From Croceivirga sp. (GTDB lineage: Bacteria; Bacteroidota; Bacteroidia; Flavobacteriales; Flavobacteriaceae): a stretch of 41,126 bases of DNA. This document shows, in pieces, positions 1 through 7,972 of the stretch. The number at the start of each line of letters is the position of its first letter. The stretch's first letter is position 1. Where the stretch lies: the NCBI GenBank assembly GCA_028281025.1, contig JANQKR010000001.1, positions 1 through 41,126 on the forward strand, read 5' to 3'. The notes under the pieces were generated by a model. That model searched no databases. It was not told the origin of the DNA and saw only the letters and a program-made list of their open reading frames with translations. A program made the position numbers and the translations under genes.

Positions 1-24
1 CGCCGGAAAGGGTGGAAAAACAAT

Positions 25-77
25 CCCTTCCGTCTTGCTGCACAGCAGCAATCCACCTTCCCTTGACCAAGGGAAGG
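25..77. repeat. Palindromic intergenic repeat (two tandem hairpins)
   Basis: Two perfect hairpins lie side by side. TTGCTGC (35-41) pairs with GCAGCAA (45-51) around a 3-nt loop. CCTTCCCTT (56-64) pairs with AAGGGAAGG (69-77) around GACC. A CCCTTCCGTC segment (25-34) can compete with the second left arm for the AAGGGAAGG arm, and GGTGGA (11-16) can pair with TCCACC (52-57). The layout matches a class of palindromic intergenic repeats seen in many genomes, but copy number cannot be tested here. No gene is supported in 1-138. Confidence 0.55.
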
Positions 78-138
78 AACTGTTTGATATGTCCAAACAG
101 GCATAACCAACACCAAAAAGAAATCAATCGAAACCAGC

Positions 139-1008
139 TTAATGATACATGGAAAACAGCTCAGTTGCTTTATTATATGCAGCTTCAAAGACCATCCAAT
201 TCACTCCGGTATCCGCCTTTTCCGCCGTAAAATAGGAAAGCATCTTTTCGGTGGGCATATTTCCGGTAAGTTCATCTTTGGCCATGGGGCAGCCACCAAA
301 ACCCTGTACCGCCCCATCAAACCGTCTGCAACCGGCCTGGTAGGCCGCTTGTACTTTCTCGTGCCAACTGGTTGGGGTGGTATGCAAATGGGCCCCAAAT
401 TCAATATCAGGGTATTTGGGTATCAAATTGGAAAACAGGTAATCGATGACTTCAGGGGTGGAACTGCCAATAGTATCGGATAACGAAAGGATTCCAACCC
501 CCATTTCTGCCAGTTTTTCCGTCCACTCCCCTACGATTTCCACATTCCAGGGATCCCCATAGGGATTTCCAAACCCCATGGAAATATAGGTGACCACCTT
601 TTTGTTGGACGCATGGGCAATCCCAAGGATTTCCTTTAAGGTTTCCACGGACTGATCAATGGTCTTATGGGTATTCCGCATTTGAAAGTTCTCAGAAATG
701 GAAAACGGAAAACCCAAATAATCAATTTCTGGGTGCACACTGGCATTATGGGCACCACGTACATTGGCCACAATGGCCAATAGCTTACTTTTTGTTCGTG
801 TGAGGTCCAATCTGGCCAGAACCTCAGCAGTATCCTGCATTTGCGGAATGGCCTTGGGCGAAACAAAACTTCCAAAATCCAGGGTATCAAAGCCACATCC
901 CAACAAGGCCTGAATGTATTTGACTTTCTTTTCCGTAGGAATAAAGGCTTTAATGCCCTGCATCGCATCCCGGGGACATTCTATGATTTTGACCTTTGTA
1001 TTGGACAT
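139..1008 (-). CDS. Hydroxymethylglutaryl-CoA lyase
   Basis: Cleaves 3-hydroxy-3-methylglutaryl-CoA to acetoacetate and acetyl-CoA, the last step of leucine breakdown, in the cytoplasm. The 289-aa chain has the usual bacterial length and is a single HMGL-like TIM barrel. Visible active-site residues are Arg13-Asp14 in ECPRDAMQG, the metal ligands His207 and His209 in GAHLHTT, and the catalytic Cys240 in GFGGCPMAKDEL on the flexible loop. These separate it from citramalate/isopropylmalate synthases. The start is ATG at 1008, with a one-mismatch -7 element (TACTTTTA, minus strand) at 1013-1020. It is not adjacent to other leucine-catabolism genes, and both flanks carry repeats rather than operon partners. 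Confidence 0.93.
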   Translation of the reverse strand: MSNTKVKIIECPRDAMQGIKAFIPTEKKVKYIQALLGCGFDTLDFGSFVSPKAIPQMQDTAEVLARLDLTRTKSKLLAIVANVRGAHNASVHPEIDYLGFPFSISENFQMRNTHKTIDQSVETLKEILGIAHASNKKVVTYISMGFGNPYGDPWNVEIVGEWTEKLAEMGVGILSLSDTIGSSTPEVIDYLFSNLIPKYPDIEFGAHLHTTPTSWHEKVQAAYQAGCRRFDGAVQGFGGCPMAKDELTGNMPTEKMLSYFTAEKADTGVNWMVFEAAYNKATELFSMYH

Positions 1009-1026
1009 GTTGTAAAAGTACGAATA

Positions 1027-1057
1027 GCCCCCTAGCCCCCAAAGGGGAAAAGGGGTA
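1027..1057. repeat. REP-like C-run/G-run palindrome
   Basis: Two runs of C separated by CTAG are followed by AAA and two runs of G separated by AAAA, so CCCC blocks can pair with GGGG blocks in a long imperfect hairpin. C-run/TAG/C-run motifs followed by G-runs resemble short palindromic spacers in flavobacterial genomes. That comparison is from memory and not searched. Confidence 0.5.
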
Positions 1058-1090
1058 TTAGGTGTTAGATGTTAGTTGTTAGTAGTTAGG
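1058..1090 (+). repeat. TTAGNNG heptamer tandem repeat (about 4.7 copies)
   Basis: Four in-phase 7-mers (TTAGGTG, TTAGATG, TTAGTTG, TTAGTAG) and a partial fifth (TTAGG) run from 1058 to 1090, just upstream of the HMG-CoA lyase start region and joined to the palindrome at 1027-1057. It is too short and spacer-less to be a CRISPR. Confidence 0.7.
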
Positions 1091-1140
1091 TTTGGGTAAG
1101 GCGAAAGGCGTAGGTCAAATAATTCTTGAACAACACTCCT

Positions 1141-1785
1141 TTAACCCACCAACAAATACACCGCTATCCCCACAAAAACCACAATCTGTAACCATTTAAA
1201 AAAAACCGAAACCTTGGGTGTTTTAGAGATATAAGTGGAAATACTACCGGCCATGATTGCCATACTCCCAAAAATCAATGCGGAAACCATGATGAACAAA
1301 AACCCAAGGGTATAAAACTGAATAACCGGATTCAGGGAATCGCTAAAAAGAAAGGCCGGAAAAAAAGCCAGGAAAAAAATGGTCACCTTGGGGTTGAGCA
1401 CATTCATCCAAAATCCTTTTTTGAATAAGCCCGTCAATCGCAGTTCCGTGATATTTCCCTGGGACAGTTCAATGCCAGAGCCTTCCCTGAACACCATAAA
1501 TGCCAGGTACATCAGATAGGCAGCCCCAAACAGTTTTATAACCCAGAAAAGGGTTTCACTTCGCTTTATCACTTCGGAAACCCCAAAAGCCAACAGGGTC
1601 GTATGGACCAAACAACCGGTCATTAGCCCCGCCACAACCGCCAAACCGTATTTTTTGCCATTGGCCATACTCAGGGTCAGCACAAAAATATTGTCAGGAC
1701 CGGGTGAAATGGCCAATGCCGCCGTGGCCAATACAAATCCAAGAAGTATTTCGTAATCCAAGAAAGGGTCATTAGCGGTTTTCAA
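1141..1785 (-). CDS. LysE/RhtB-family amino-acid exporter
   Basis: An inner-membrane exporter of the LysE/RhtB family, which expels amino acids or derivatives; the substrate is not predictable. The 214-aa protein shows six hydrophobic segments and the family motif ISPGPDN near the N-terminus (about residues 27-33), followed by the NGKKYGLAVVAG loop. No in-frame ATG exists before the first helix. The outermost candidate is TTG at 1785, but TTG at 1761 would give MDYEILLGF, closer to the usual spacing before the PGPD motif, and I consider it at least as likely. It is divergent from the Dabb gene with only 46 bp between the outermost starts. Confidence 0.87.
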   Translation of the reverse strand: MKTANDPFLDYEILLGFVLATAALAISPGPDNIFVLTLSMANGKKYGLAVVAGLMTGCLVHTTLLAFGVSEVIKRSETLFWVIKLFGAAYLMYLAFMVFREGSGIELSQGNITELRLTGLFKKGFWMNVLNPKVTIFFLAFFPAFLFSDSLNPVIQFYTLGFLFIMVSALIFGSMAIMAGSISTYISKTPKVSVFFKWLQIVVFVGIAVYLLVG

Positions 1786-1831
1786 AATACAAATTCCATC
1801 TCAGGTTTTTTGTACCTTAAACGCAAAAACA

Positions 1832-2257
1832 ATGAAGAACAATTATACGGCCTACTTGTTGTTCTTGGGTCTGGCATTTGGTCTTACCTTTGGCATTGCC
1901 ATGTTTGCAAAAAATACTGAAAAACCCAATTCCATACCCAAAATTGAAAAAATCAAGACCTTGCGCCATGTGGTTCTGTTTAAGTTCAAGGAAGGCACTT
2001 CTCCCGAAGAGCTAAAGGCAATTGAAACTGCGTTTGCGGATTTACCGTCCAAAATTCCCGAAATTATTGCTTTTGAATGGGGGTTGAACAATAGTCCCGA
2101 AGGTCTGGACAAAGGTTTTACGCATTGCTTTTTTGTGAGCTTTAAAGACGAACAGGGCCGCGAAACCTATCTGCCCCATCCGGACCATAAAGCTTTTGTG
2201 GATTTGGCTTCACCACATATTGAGGATGTCCTGGTGGTGGATTACTGGACGGATTGA
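1832..2257 (+). CDS. Membrane-anchored Dabb (stress-responsive A/B barrel) protein
   Basis: The 141-aa protein has an N-terminal hydrophobic helix (about residues 7-24, a signal anchor or uncleaved signal) followed by a single Dabb domain (about 44-141). The domain shows the opening LRHVVLFKFKEG, a central GLNNSPEGLDKGFTH and the closing HPDHKAFV...DVLVVDYW. Dabb proteins are small ferredoxin-like dimers related to stress-induced plant proteins and some polyketide cyclases, and the bacterial function is unknown. The start is ATG at 1832. Its stop is one base from the stop of the convergent DinB gene, with no terminator between them. Confidence 0.85.
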   Translation: MKNNYTAYLLFLGLAFGLTFGIAMFAKNTEKPNSIPKIEKIKTLRHVVLFKFKEGTSPEELKAIETAFADLPSKIPEIIAFEWGLNNSPEGLDKGFTHCFFVSFKDEQGRETYLPHPDHKAFVDLASPHIEDVLVVDYWTD

Positions 2258-2258
2258 C

Positions 2259-2792
2259 CTACCAGGTATACTCCGGTGGTTCAATGGTATTCATTCGTAA
2301 ATATAGATTGGCCTTGGCCCTGTGATTGGTCATATGGTCCTGCACGTAAAAAAGCGCAAAAGCCCGACTTACCACATTGCCACTGTGATACATGGTACAG
2401 GTTTCGTCCAACTGGTCTTGTTCAATGGTCCTGATGACCTGCGTTGTATAGTCGAACCCTTTTTTTAAAAGTTGGATAATCTCCTCTTTTGTTAAGGTTG
2501 AAGCATCCGGGGGATTCGGTTTTACCTTCATGCCCTGAACATATCTTTTCGTCAACAATTCAATGGTATACGCAATATGCACCATTTGTTCCGCAAAGGT
2601 TTTGCTGACTTCCGTTGGTCGATACCCATAAAGTTCCCCTGGCATGGCCTCGGCCACTTCCAAGCAGTGTTCTCTGGCTTCCAACCATACGGGAAGGTAC
2701 ATTTTGGTAAAATCCGTTCTGGGCATTTCATCGGTTTGTGCCCAAAGCAGATGGGTGGTCAAAAAGGCCAGTGACAAGAAGAGTGGTCTCAT
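2259..2792 (-). CDS. Secreted DinB-family protein
   Basis: DinB/YfiT-like four-helix bundle proteins carry a three-His metal site and many act as thiol S-transferases. This 177-aa copy has a cleavable signal peptide (MRPLFLSLAFLTTHLLWAQ), so it is probably periplasmic, which is less usual for the family. Candidate metal ligands are His in EQMVHIAYT (about residue 72) and the pair in QDHMTNHRAKANLYLR near the C-terminus. The start is ATG at 2792. It lies 10 bp downstream of pyrD on the same strand and may be co-transcribed with it. A second DinB relative without a signal peptide sits at 17918-18460. The substrate is unknown. Confidence 0.83.
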   Translation of the reverse strand: MRPLFLSLAFLTTHLLWAQTDEMPRTDFTKMYLPVWLEAREHCLEVAEAMPGELYGYRPTEVSKTFAEQMVHIAYTIELLTKRYVQGMKVKPNPPDASTLTKEEIIQLLKKGFDYTTQVIRTIEQDQLDETCTMYHSGNVVSRAFALFYVQDHMTNHRAKANLYLRMNTIEPPEYTW

Positions 2793-2802
2793 ACCAAAAA
2801 CT

Positions 2803-3843
2803 TTAGTGTTCTTGGCTCAAGATAGCTTTATTGATGCGTTTTATCAAACTGGGTCCCTCATATATAAATCCTGTATACAGCTGTACCAAATCCGCTCCAG
2901 CCTCCAATTTTTCCAAGGCATCCTCTGCAGAATGAATACCGCCAACACCAATAATGGGAAATGCCTTTTTGCTTTTCTCTGAAAGAAAACGAATGACCTC
3001 GGTACTTCGTTTGGCCAACGGTTTCCCACTTAGTCCCCCCTTTTCCTCAACCAGTGTCAAGTGTGACTTGAGTCCTTTTCGCCCGATGGTGGTATTGGTG
3101 GCAATTACCCCATCTATCTTGGAAGCTTTGACAATATCGATAATATCCAATAACTGGGCATCCGTAAGGTCCGGTGCGATTTTTAACAGAATTGGTTTTT
3201 CCGGGGATTCATATTTTTTGGCGAGCTTGATGTTTTCCCGTTTTAGCTTTTTTAGGATGTCGGTAAGTGGTTTCTTGTCCTGAAGTTCCCGCAAACCAGG
3301 TGTGTTGGGGGAGCTTACATTGACCACAAAATAGTCCACATACTCAAATAGGGCATCAAAGCAGATAAGATAATCCTTGACCGCATCCTTATTGGGCGTC
3401 ACTTTGTTTTTTCCAATGTTACCCCCAATCAATACGCGCTGCTCTTTCCGCAATCGTTCCACGGCATCAAAAACCCCTTCATTATTAAAGCCCATTCTAT
3501 TAATGATCGCCTTATCCTCAATTAAGCGGAACAATCGTTTTTTTGGATTGCCGGGTTGGGGTTTGGGGGTCAATGTACCAATTTCTATAAATCCAAATCC
3601 TAAGTCCGATAATTCATTGAAAAGCTTGGCATCTTTGTCGAATCCTGCCGCCAACCCAACTGGATTTTTAAACTTCAGACCAAAAACCTCCCTTTCCAAT
3701 TTTGGATCGTCCATACTGAAAAGCTTTCGGAATACGGCTGAAAAACCGAGTCTGGAAAGCAATTTAATTGATGAGAAGGAGAAGTGGTGAACAGTTTCGG
3801 GATCAAGCAAAAATAACAGGGGGCGAATTACCAGCTTGTACAT
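2803..3843 (-). CDS. pyrD: Dihydroorotate dehydrogenase (quinone), class 2
   Basis: Oxidises dihydroorotate to orotate with FMN and passes electrons to menaquinone; fourth step of UMP synthesis, peripheral to the inner membrane. The 346-aa chain has the class 2 N-terminal helical extension ([20 protein letters not shown]) that contacts the membrane, then the FMN barrel: [13 protein letters not shown], the [10 protein letters not shown] segment, and the catalytic-Ser motif [14 protein letters not shown] that marks class 2 (class 1 has Cys). FMN-phosphate motifs [11 protein letters not shown] and [11 protein letters not shown] close the barrel. ATG at 3843 is preferred to GTG two codons upstream because it matches the family start. 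The one-mismatch -7 TATTTTTA lies just upstream. Confidence 0.95.
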   Translation of the reverse strand: MYKLVIRPLLFLLDPETVHHFSFSSIKLLSRLGFSAVFRKLFSMDDPKLEREVFGLKFKNPVGLAAGFDKDAKLFNELSDLGFGFIEIGTLTPKPQPGNPKKRLFRLIEDKAIINRMGFNNEGVFDAVERLRKEQRVLIGGNIGKNKVTPNKDAVKDYLICFDALFEYVDYFVVNVSSPNTPGLRELQDKKPLTDILKKLKRENIKLAKKYESPEKPILLKIAPDLTDAQLLDIIDIVKASKIDGVIATNTTIGRKGLKSHLTLVEEKGGLSGKPLAKRSTEVIRFLSEKSKKAFPIIGVGGIHSAEDALEKLEAGADLVQLYTGFIYEGPSLIKRINKAILSQEH

Positions 3844-3899
3844 TAACACTTATTTTCCGTAAAAATAGAAAGTCTAACGAAAGCACCCTTCAAAAAGGA

Positions 3900-4322
3900 C
3901 TATTTTTCGTTCATTGACCTTGGGGCATATAGGGGACTTCGATTGACCTGGTTACAGAGCATGATATAAAGGTTGTACTGCTCGTTGGTAAAAATACCCA
4001 ACATTCGCCTGTCCAACAATTTGATGTTATTCTGCATACTGTCCAACAAAGCCTTGTATTTATGGGACATTATCAATAAATCCTCTACAGAACTTTGGGC
4101 ATGGTTCTTTAATAGGTTCTGTGCTTTAATCTCAAAAATCTCGTTCCTAAATTGCAGTTCCGCGCCCCAATTGCGCATTTGTTCTATTTGCTCATCGGTC
4201 AACTCAAATACGGTCCGGATCATTTCATCATCCTTACCCCCAATGCCCAAAAGACAATCCTCTTGGGAAAAGAGCATAAGTGGTCCTAGAAATAACAGTA
4301 GTAAATATCGTATCAATCCCAA
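3900..4322 (-). CDS. Small secreted helical protein, CpxP/Spy-like (uncertain)
   Basis: A secreted protein of unknown function. After a signal peptide ending near MLFSQ, the mature ~120 residues look all-helical: an acidic start, then LTDEQIEQMRNWGAELQFRN and a Lys-rich helix ending DRRMLGIFTNEQYNLYI. The LTDEQ...MLGIFTNEQY pattern recalls CpxP/Spy-type periplasmic proteins (LTxxQ repeats), but similarity is too weak for a firm call. There is no ATG ahead of the signal peptide. The frame opens with TTG at 4373, while TTG at 4322 or 4316 gives a normal-length signal peptide and lies just after a one-mismatch -7 element (4336-4343, minus strand); I therefore use 4322. Confidence 0.6.
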   Translation of the reverse strand: MGLIRYLLLLFLGPLMLFSQEDCLLGIGGKDDEMIRTVFELTDEQIEQMRNWGAELQFRNEIFEIKAQNLLKNHAQSSVEDLLIMSHKYKALLDSMQNNIKLLDRRMLGIFTNEQYNLYIMLCNQVNRSPLYAPRSMNEK

Positions 4323-4388
4323 TGGTTTAAGAAAGGAAAGATAGATTCTAATTTCAACCCGACGGAAAAACAAGGACGAATTAAACCG

Positions 4389-4396
4389 TATTTTTG
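4389..4396 (+). promoter_or_regulatory. -7 promoter element of pepT
   Basis: TATTTTTG is an exact match to the Bacteroidota -7 consensus TAnnTTTG. It sits 15 nt before the ATG at 4412, which supports that start over the TTG at 4394, which falls inside the element. No clear -33 TTG is visible. Confidence 0.55.
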
Positions 4397-4411
4397 ATAA
4401 AAAGCATTTTA

Positions 4412-5659
4412 ATGGAAAAATTACTACCCCGTTTTCTGGATTATGTAGCTATTGACACCCAAAGCGATCCGCGTTCAAAAACCACTCCAAGTACCAAAAA
4501 ACAGTTGGTTTTGGCCAAAAAGTTGGTGTTTGAGTTGCACCAAATTGGTATGCAGGAGGTCTCCATTGATGAAAATGGGTATATCATGGCCAGTTTGCCC
4601 AGTAATTTGGATAAAATAGTGCCCACCATTGGCTTTATTGCACATTATGATACCACACCTGATTTTACCGGTTTCAACGTGAAACCCAAAATAATCGAAG
4701 ATTATGATGGCGGGGACATTGTATTGCATACCACTAAAAACATCATACTTTCCCCGGATTATTTTGAAGAGTTATTGCACTATAAAGGGCAGACGTTAGT
4801 CACAACGAGTGGCACCACACTTTTGGGCGCTGACGATAAGGCGGGCCTCGCGGAAATCATTACGGCCATGGAATATCTTATCAAACATCCGGAAATAAAG
4901 CATGGCGACATCCGCATTGCCTTTACTCCAGATGAGGAAATAGGAAGGGGAGCGCATAAATTTGATGTGAAAAAGTTTGGTGCGGATTGGGCCTATACCA
5001 TTGATGGCAGTCAATTGGGGGAGTTGGAATATGAAAATTTCAACGCGGCAAGTGCCAAAATTACCTTCACGGGAAAAAGTGTCCACCCGGGCTATGCCAA
5101 AGGAAAAATGGTGAACGCAATTGTACTCGCCAACACCTTTATGAGCTTGTTACCTAAACAGGAAACCCCTGAAACCACAGAAGATCGAGAAGGCTTTTTT
5201 CATGTTCATAACATTAAGGGATCCATTGAAAGTGCACAATTGGAACTGATCATAAGGGACCATGATGAGGAACAATTTGAGGCAAGGAAGGAACTACTGT
5301 CCAATATTGCGACCAAAATCAATAAGCAATACCAAGAGGAGTTTGTAACACTTGAAATCAATGACCAATACCGAAACATGCGCGAAAAGATAGAACCCGT
5401 TTTCCATATTGTGGAAATCGCCGAAGAAGCCATGATGCAATTGGGCATTGAGCCCCTCATAAAGCCCATACGCGGTGGAACCGATGGCTCACAGTTAAGT
5501 TTTATGGGATTGCCCTGTCCCAATATTTTTGCAGGCGGGCATAATTTCCATGGAAAATATGAGTACATCCCTTTGGAGAGCATGGAAAAGGCCGTAGACG
5601 TAATTGTAAAAATTTGCGAACTTACCGGGGAGAAATTTATGAGCCATGGAAAAAAATAA
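4412..5659 (+). CDS. pepT: Peptidase T (tripeptide aminopeptidase, M20)
   Basis: A cytoplasmic di-zinc aminopeptidase that removes the N-terminal residue of tripeptides. The 415-aa length fits PepT. M20 metal-binding segments are visible in order: [10 protein letters not shown] (His and neighbouring Asp), [13 protein letters not shown] (bridging Asp), [15 protein letters not shown] (general-base Glu and Zn ligand Glu), [18 protein letters not shown], and the final [15 protein letters not shown] carrying the last His ligand. A dimerisation (lid) domain occupies roughly residues 205-320. ATG at 4412 gives the family start [12 protein letters not shown]; the longer TTG start overlaps the -7 element. 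The 3' end overlaps the next gene by 14 bp in another frame, suggesting translational coupling. Confidence 0.95.
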   Translation: MEKLLPRFLDYVAIDTQSDPRSKTTPSTKKQLVLAKKLVFELHQIGMQEVSIDENGYIMASLPSNLDKIVPTIGFIAHYDTTPDFTGFNVKPKIIEDYDGGDIVLHTTKNIILSPDYFEELLHYKGQTLVTTSGTTLLGADDKAGLAEIITAMEYLIKHPEIKHGDIRIAFTPDEEIGRGAHKFDVKKFGADWAYTIDGSQLGELEYENFNAASAKITFTGKSVHPGYAKGKMVNAIVLANTFMSLLPKQETPETTEDREGFFHVHNIKGSIESAQLELIIRDHDEEQFEARKELLSNIATKINKQYQEEFVTLEINDQYRNMREKIEPVFHIVEIAEEAMMQLGIEPLIKPIRGGTDGSQLSFMGLPCPNIFAGGHNFHGKYEYIPLESMEKAVDVIVKICELTGEKFMSHGKK

Positions 5660-6251
5660 AACCGCGGATGCGTACTATGCGGCCGAGCATCACTATCAAG
5701 AAGCCATAGTCCACCTTAGAAATTTAGCCAAAACAACGGAGGCCATTGAAACTTGTAAATGGGGAATGCCCGTCTACACCATCAACAACAAAAATGTATT
5801 TGGCATCTGTAGGTTCAAGGCATTTTTCGGTATTTGGTTCTATCAAGGGGTATTTCTAAAAGATCCCAAAGGCGTATTACGGAATGCGCAAGAAGGAAAA
5901 ACAAAGGCGATGCGCCACTGGAATTTCACTTCTATTGAAGAAATAGATGATAAGGGCGTTTTGGCCTATATCAATGAAGCCATAGAAAACCAAAAACTGG
6001 GAAAAGAGATTACACCTGAAAAAAAGAGTGCGGCATATGCCATGCCTGCCCAATTGAAAGAAGCCTTGGATAGAAATTCAAAATTACATACTTCGTTCAA
6101 CGCTTTTTCCCCCTATAAACAAAAGGAGTTTGCTGAATATATCAATGAGGCCAAACAGGAAAAGACCAAATGGAACCGCCTGGAAAAAATTCTTCCCATG
6201 ATTGAAAAAGGGGTCGGTCTAAATGATGCTTACCGAAAGTCCCAATCTTAA
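5646..6251 (+). CDS. DUF1801/YdeI-family protein
   Basis: A 201-aa cytoplasmic protein with an N-terminal DUF1801-type domain (residues about 8-115: [20 protein letters not shown], a [14 protein letters not shown] core, and KAMRHWNF) and a C-terminal YdeI/OmpD-associated segment (about 140-200, with AFDRxF-like residues replaced by [20 protein letters not shown] followed by [18 protein letters not shown]). Proteins of this architecture are often named YdeI-like bacteriocin-protection proteins, but the mechanism is unknown. The start lies inside pepT (14-bp overlap), so translation is probably coupled. Its 3' end overlaps the convergent oxidoreductase by 4 bp. Confidence 0.86.
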   Translation: MEKNKTADAYYAAEHHYQEAIVHLRNLAKTTEAIETCKWGMPVYTINNKNVFGICRFKAFFGIWFYQGVFLKDPKGVLRNAQEGKTKAMRHWNFTSIEEIDDKGVLAYINEAIENQKLGKEITPEKKSAAYAMPAQLKEALDRNSKLHTSFNAFSPYKQKEFAEYINEAKQEKTKWNRLEKILPMIEKGVGLNDAYRKSQS

Positions 6252-7594
6252 ACATCAGGTAGTTTCCAGCCATTGTGATAAACGGGTGTCATCAATGCAT
6301 TGGGTTTGGAGTCCGCAAACGCCTTTTTGTTGGCATCCCAGTATATCCTATTCCCGGTTTTGTAGGCAATATTCCCCATATGGCAAACCAAGGCCGTATT
6401 GTAACCTACTTCGATTGGCGCATTCAATAGTTTGGAATCCCTGGATTTTATGGCTTCAATAAAGTTTGTGGTGTGTAAATCCAGTCCATTGCCTTCATTT
6501 TGACGTAGGGGGATTGCTTTCATTTTTGGTCCAAGGTCCTTACTCCAGTCCGGTCTCTCATTTTCGGGAACAACCTCCCATCCCCCCCTATTTAAAACTA
6601 AGGTGCCATTATTTCCAATAAAGGCGATTCCGTGGTCACGACCATAATTGCCCCCGTCAATACCGGTTGCATGTTCCCATAAAATGGAATAGCCATCATA
6701 TTCATAAACCGTCTGTAAGGTGTCCGGGGTTTCGGAGGCATCATTGGGGTAGGCGAATTTTCCTCCAAGGGCCATGACCGATTTTGGCGTGGCCGCCTTC
6801 ATCCCAAAAAGGGCATAGTCCATAAGATGTACGCCCCAGTCAGTCATTAGCCCCCCGGCATAGTCCCAAAACCACCTAAAATTAAAGTGGAATCGATTGG
6901 GGTTGAAAGGCCTCTTGGGCGCTGGCCCCAACCACATATCATAGTCCACACCTGTGGGGACGGCAGTATCCTCCAACAAAGGAACGGGCTGCATCCAACC
7001 TTGGTAGGCCCATACTTTGACCAAACGAATTTCCCCCAGCTTACCGGAATGTACAAAGTTTATGGCATCCACAAAATGGGGCTGGCTCCGTTGCCATTGC
7101 CCAATTTGAACCATACGATCACTGGAATTCACTTTCTTGAGCATGGCCTTGCACTCATGAATGGAGTTCGCAATTGGCTTTTCACAGTAGACATCCTTTT
7201 TGGCATCAATGGCGTCAATGAGTTGCAAACAGTGCCAATGATCGGGCGTTCCAATAATGACCACCTCCACATCCTTGTCCTCCAATAGTTTTCGATAATC
7301 CGTATACCATTTTGGCTTTTTGATGTTGGCCTTTTCCAAATCGGACGTTCTATCTTCCAAAACGCTTTTATCCACGTCGCAGAGGGCCACCACTTCTATT
7401 TCACTATGCTTCAACATAGAGGACAGGTTGGAGAATCCCATCCCCTTACAACCTATTAGACCTACCTGGATCTTATCGTTTGGGCTTATCTTTTTGCGCA
7501 TGGACCCCAATAGTTCCATTGGGAACAGTGTCCCTATTCCCAACGCCCCCACATAAAGTGATCCGGATCTGATAAAGTGCCTTCTTGTAGCCAT
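6248..7594 (-). CDS. Tat-exported Gfo/Idh/MocA family oxidoreductase
   Basis: A predicted NAD(P)-dependent sugar or polyol oxidoreductase, or glycosidase-like enzyme, of the Gfo/Idh/MocA superfamily. A twin-Arg signal opens the protein (TRRHFIRSG, then a hydrophobic stretch to about residue 30), implying folded export to the periplasm with bound cofactor. The Rossmann domain follows (VGLIGCKGMGFSN near 44-56, CDVD at about 72-75, IIGTPDHWH, and CEKPIANS with the conserved EKP). The C-terminal substrate domain carries WDYAGGLMTDWGVHLMDYALFG. The 448-aa length suits the secreted Bacteroidota branch. The start is ATG at 7594. It is a single gene with no sugar-utilisation neighbours, and it overlaps the preceding gene tail to tail by 4 bp. 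Confidence 0.9.
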   Translation of the reverse strand: MATRRHFIRSGSLYVGALGIGTLFPMELLGSMRKKISPNDKIQVGLIGCKGMGFSNLSSMLKHSEIEVVALCDVDKSVLEDRTSDLEKANIKKPKWYTDYRKLLEDKDVEVVIIGTPDHWHCLQLIDAIDAKKDVYCEKPIANSIHECKAMLKKVNSSDRMVQIGQWQRSQPHFVDAINFVHSGKLGEIRLVKVWAYQGWMQPVPLLEDTAVPTGVDYDMWLGPAPKRPFNPNRFHFNFRWFWDYAGGLMTDWGVHLMDYALFGMKAATPKSVMALGGKFAYPNDASETPDTLQTVYEYDGYSILWEHATGIDGGNYGRDHGIAFIGNNGTLVLNRGGWEVVPENERPDWSKDLGPKMKAIPLRQNEGNGLDLHTTNFIEAIKSRDSKLLNAPIEVGYNTALVCHMGNIAYKTGNRIYWDANKKAFADSKPNALMTPVYHNGWKLPDV

Positions 7595-7626
7595 TTTTTT
7601 GGATTTGCACTTAAGTTACAAACAAA

Positions 7627-7655
7627 AAAGGCCCTTTGAAAATCAAAGGGCCTTT
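7627..7655 (-). terminator. Rho-independent terminator of the DUF1573-yajC unit
   Basis: A perfect 13-bp stem (7627-7639 with 7643-7655) closes on a 3-nt loop. Read on the minus strand it is followed by a T-rich tract. It lies 21 bp after the yajC stop. Confidence 0.85.
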
Positions 7656-7676
7656 CAGTTGTATTGGGAATGCCTG

Positions 7677-7967
7677 TTATTTCTTGGTAGGGGTCGGGCT
7701 TAATTTTTTACTACCCTCCATGGAGATTGCCGAACGGTCAAATTTTAACTTGCCGGCCATGGTTTCAATAACGCAGGAATTATCCTTGTCGTTCAAATCA
7801 ACAATCTTTCCATGAAGACCACTTTTAGTTATCACCTTATCCCCTTTTTTAATATCCGCCAGAAACCTCTTTTCGTCCTTTTGACGTTTCATTTGTGGTC
7901 GGATCATAAAGAAATATGCCACTACAAAAATCAACAGTAGTGGAAAAAACTGTCCTAATTGCTCCAT
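7677..7967 (-). CDS. yajC: Preprotein translocase subunit YajC
   Basis: An accessory subunit of the SecDF-YajC complex that assists Sec-dependent export at the inner membrane. The 96-aa chain has one N-terminal transmembrane helix (FPLLLIFVVAYFFMIRPQMKRQK, split here by its basic cytoplasmic boundary after about residue 22) followed by the conserved cytoplasmic KKGDKVITKSGLHGKIVDL and the C-terminal region, typical of YajC. The gene lies 5 bp after the DUF1573 lipoprotein gene on the same strand and is the last gene before a strong terminator. Confidence 0.95.
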   Translation of the reverse strand: MEQLGQFFPLLLIFVVAYFFMIRPQMKRQKDEKRFLADIKKGDKVITKSGLHGKIVDLNDKDNSCVIETMAGKLKFDRSAISMEGSKKLSPTPTKK

Positions 7968-7972
7968 TAAAA

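Noticed and set aside
1058-1090. A CRISPR-like array
   Set aside because: The units are 7 bp with no spacers; it is a simple tandem repeat.
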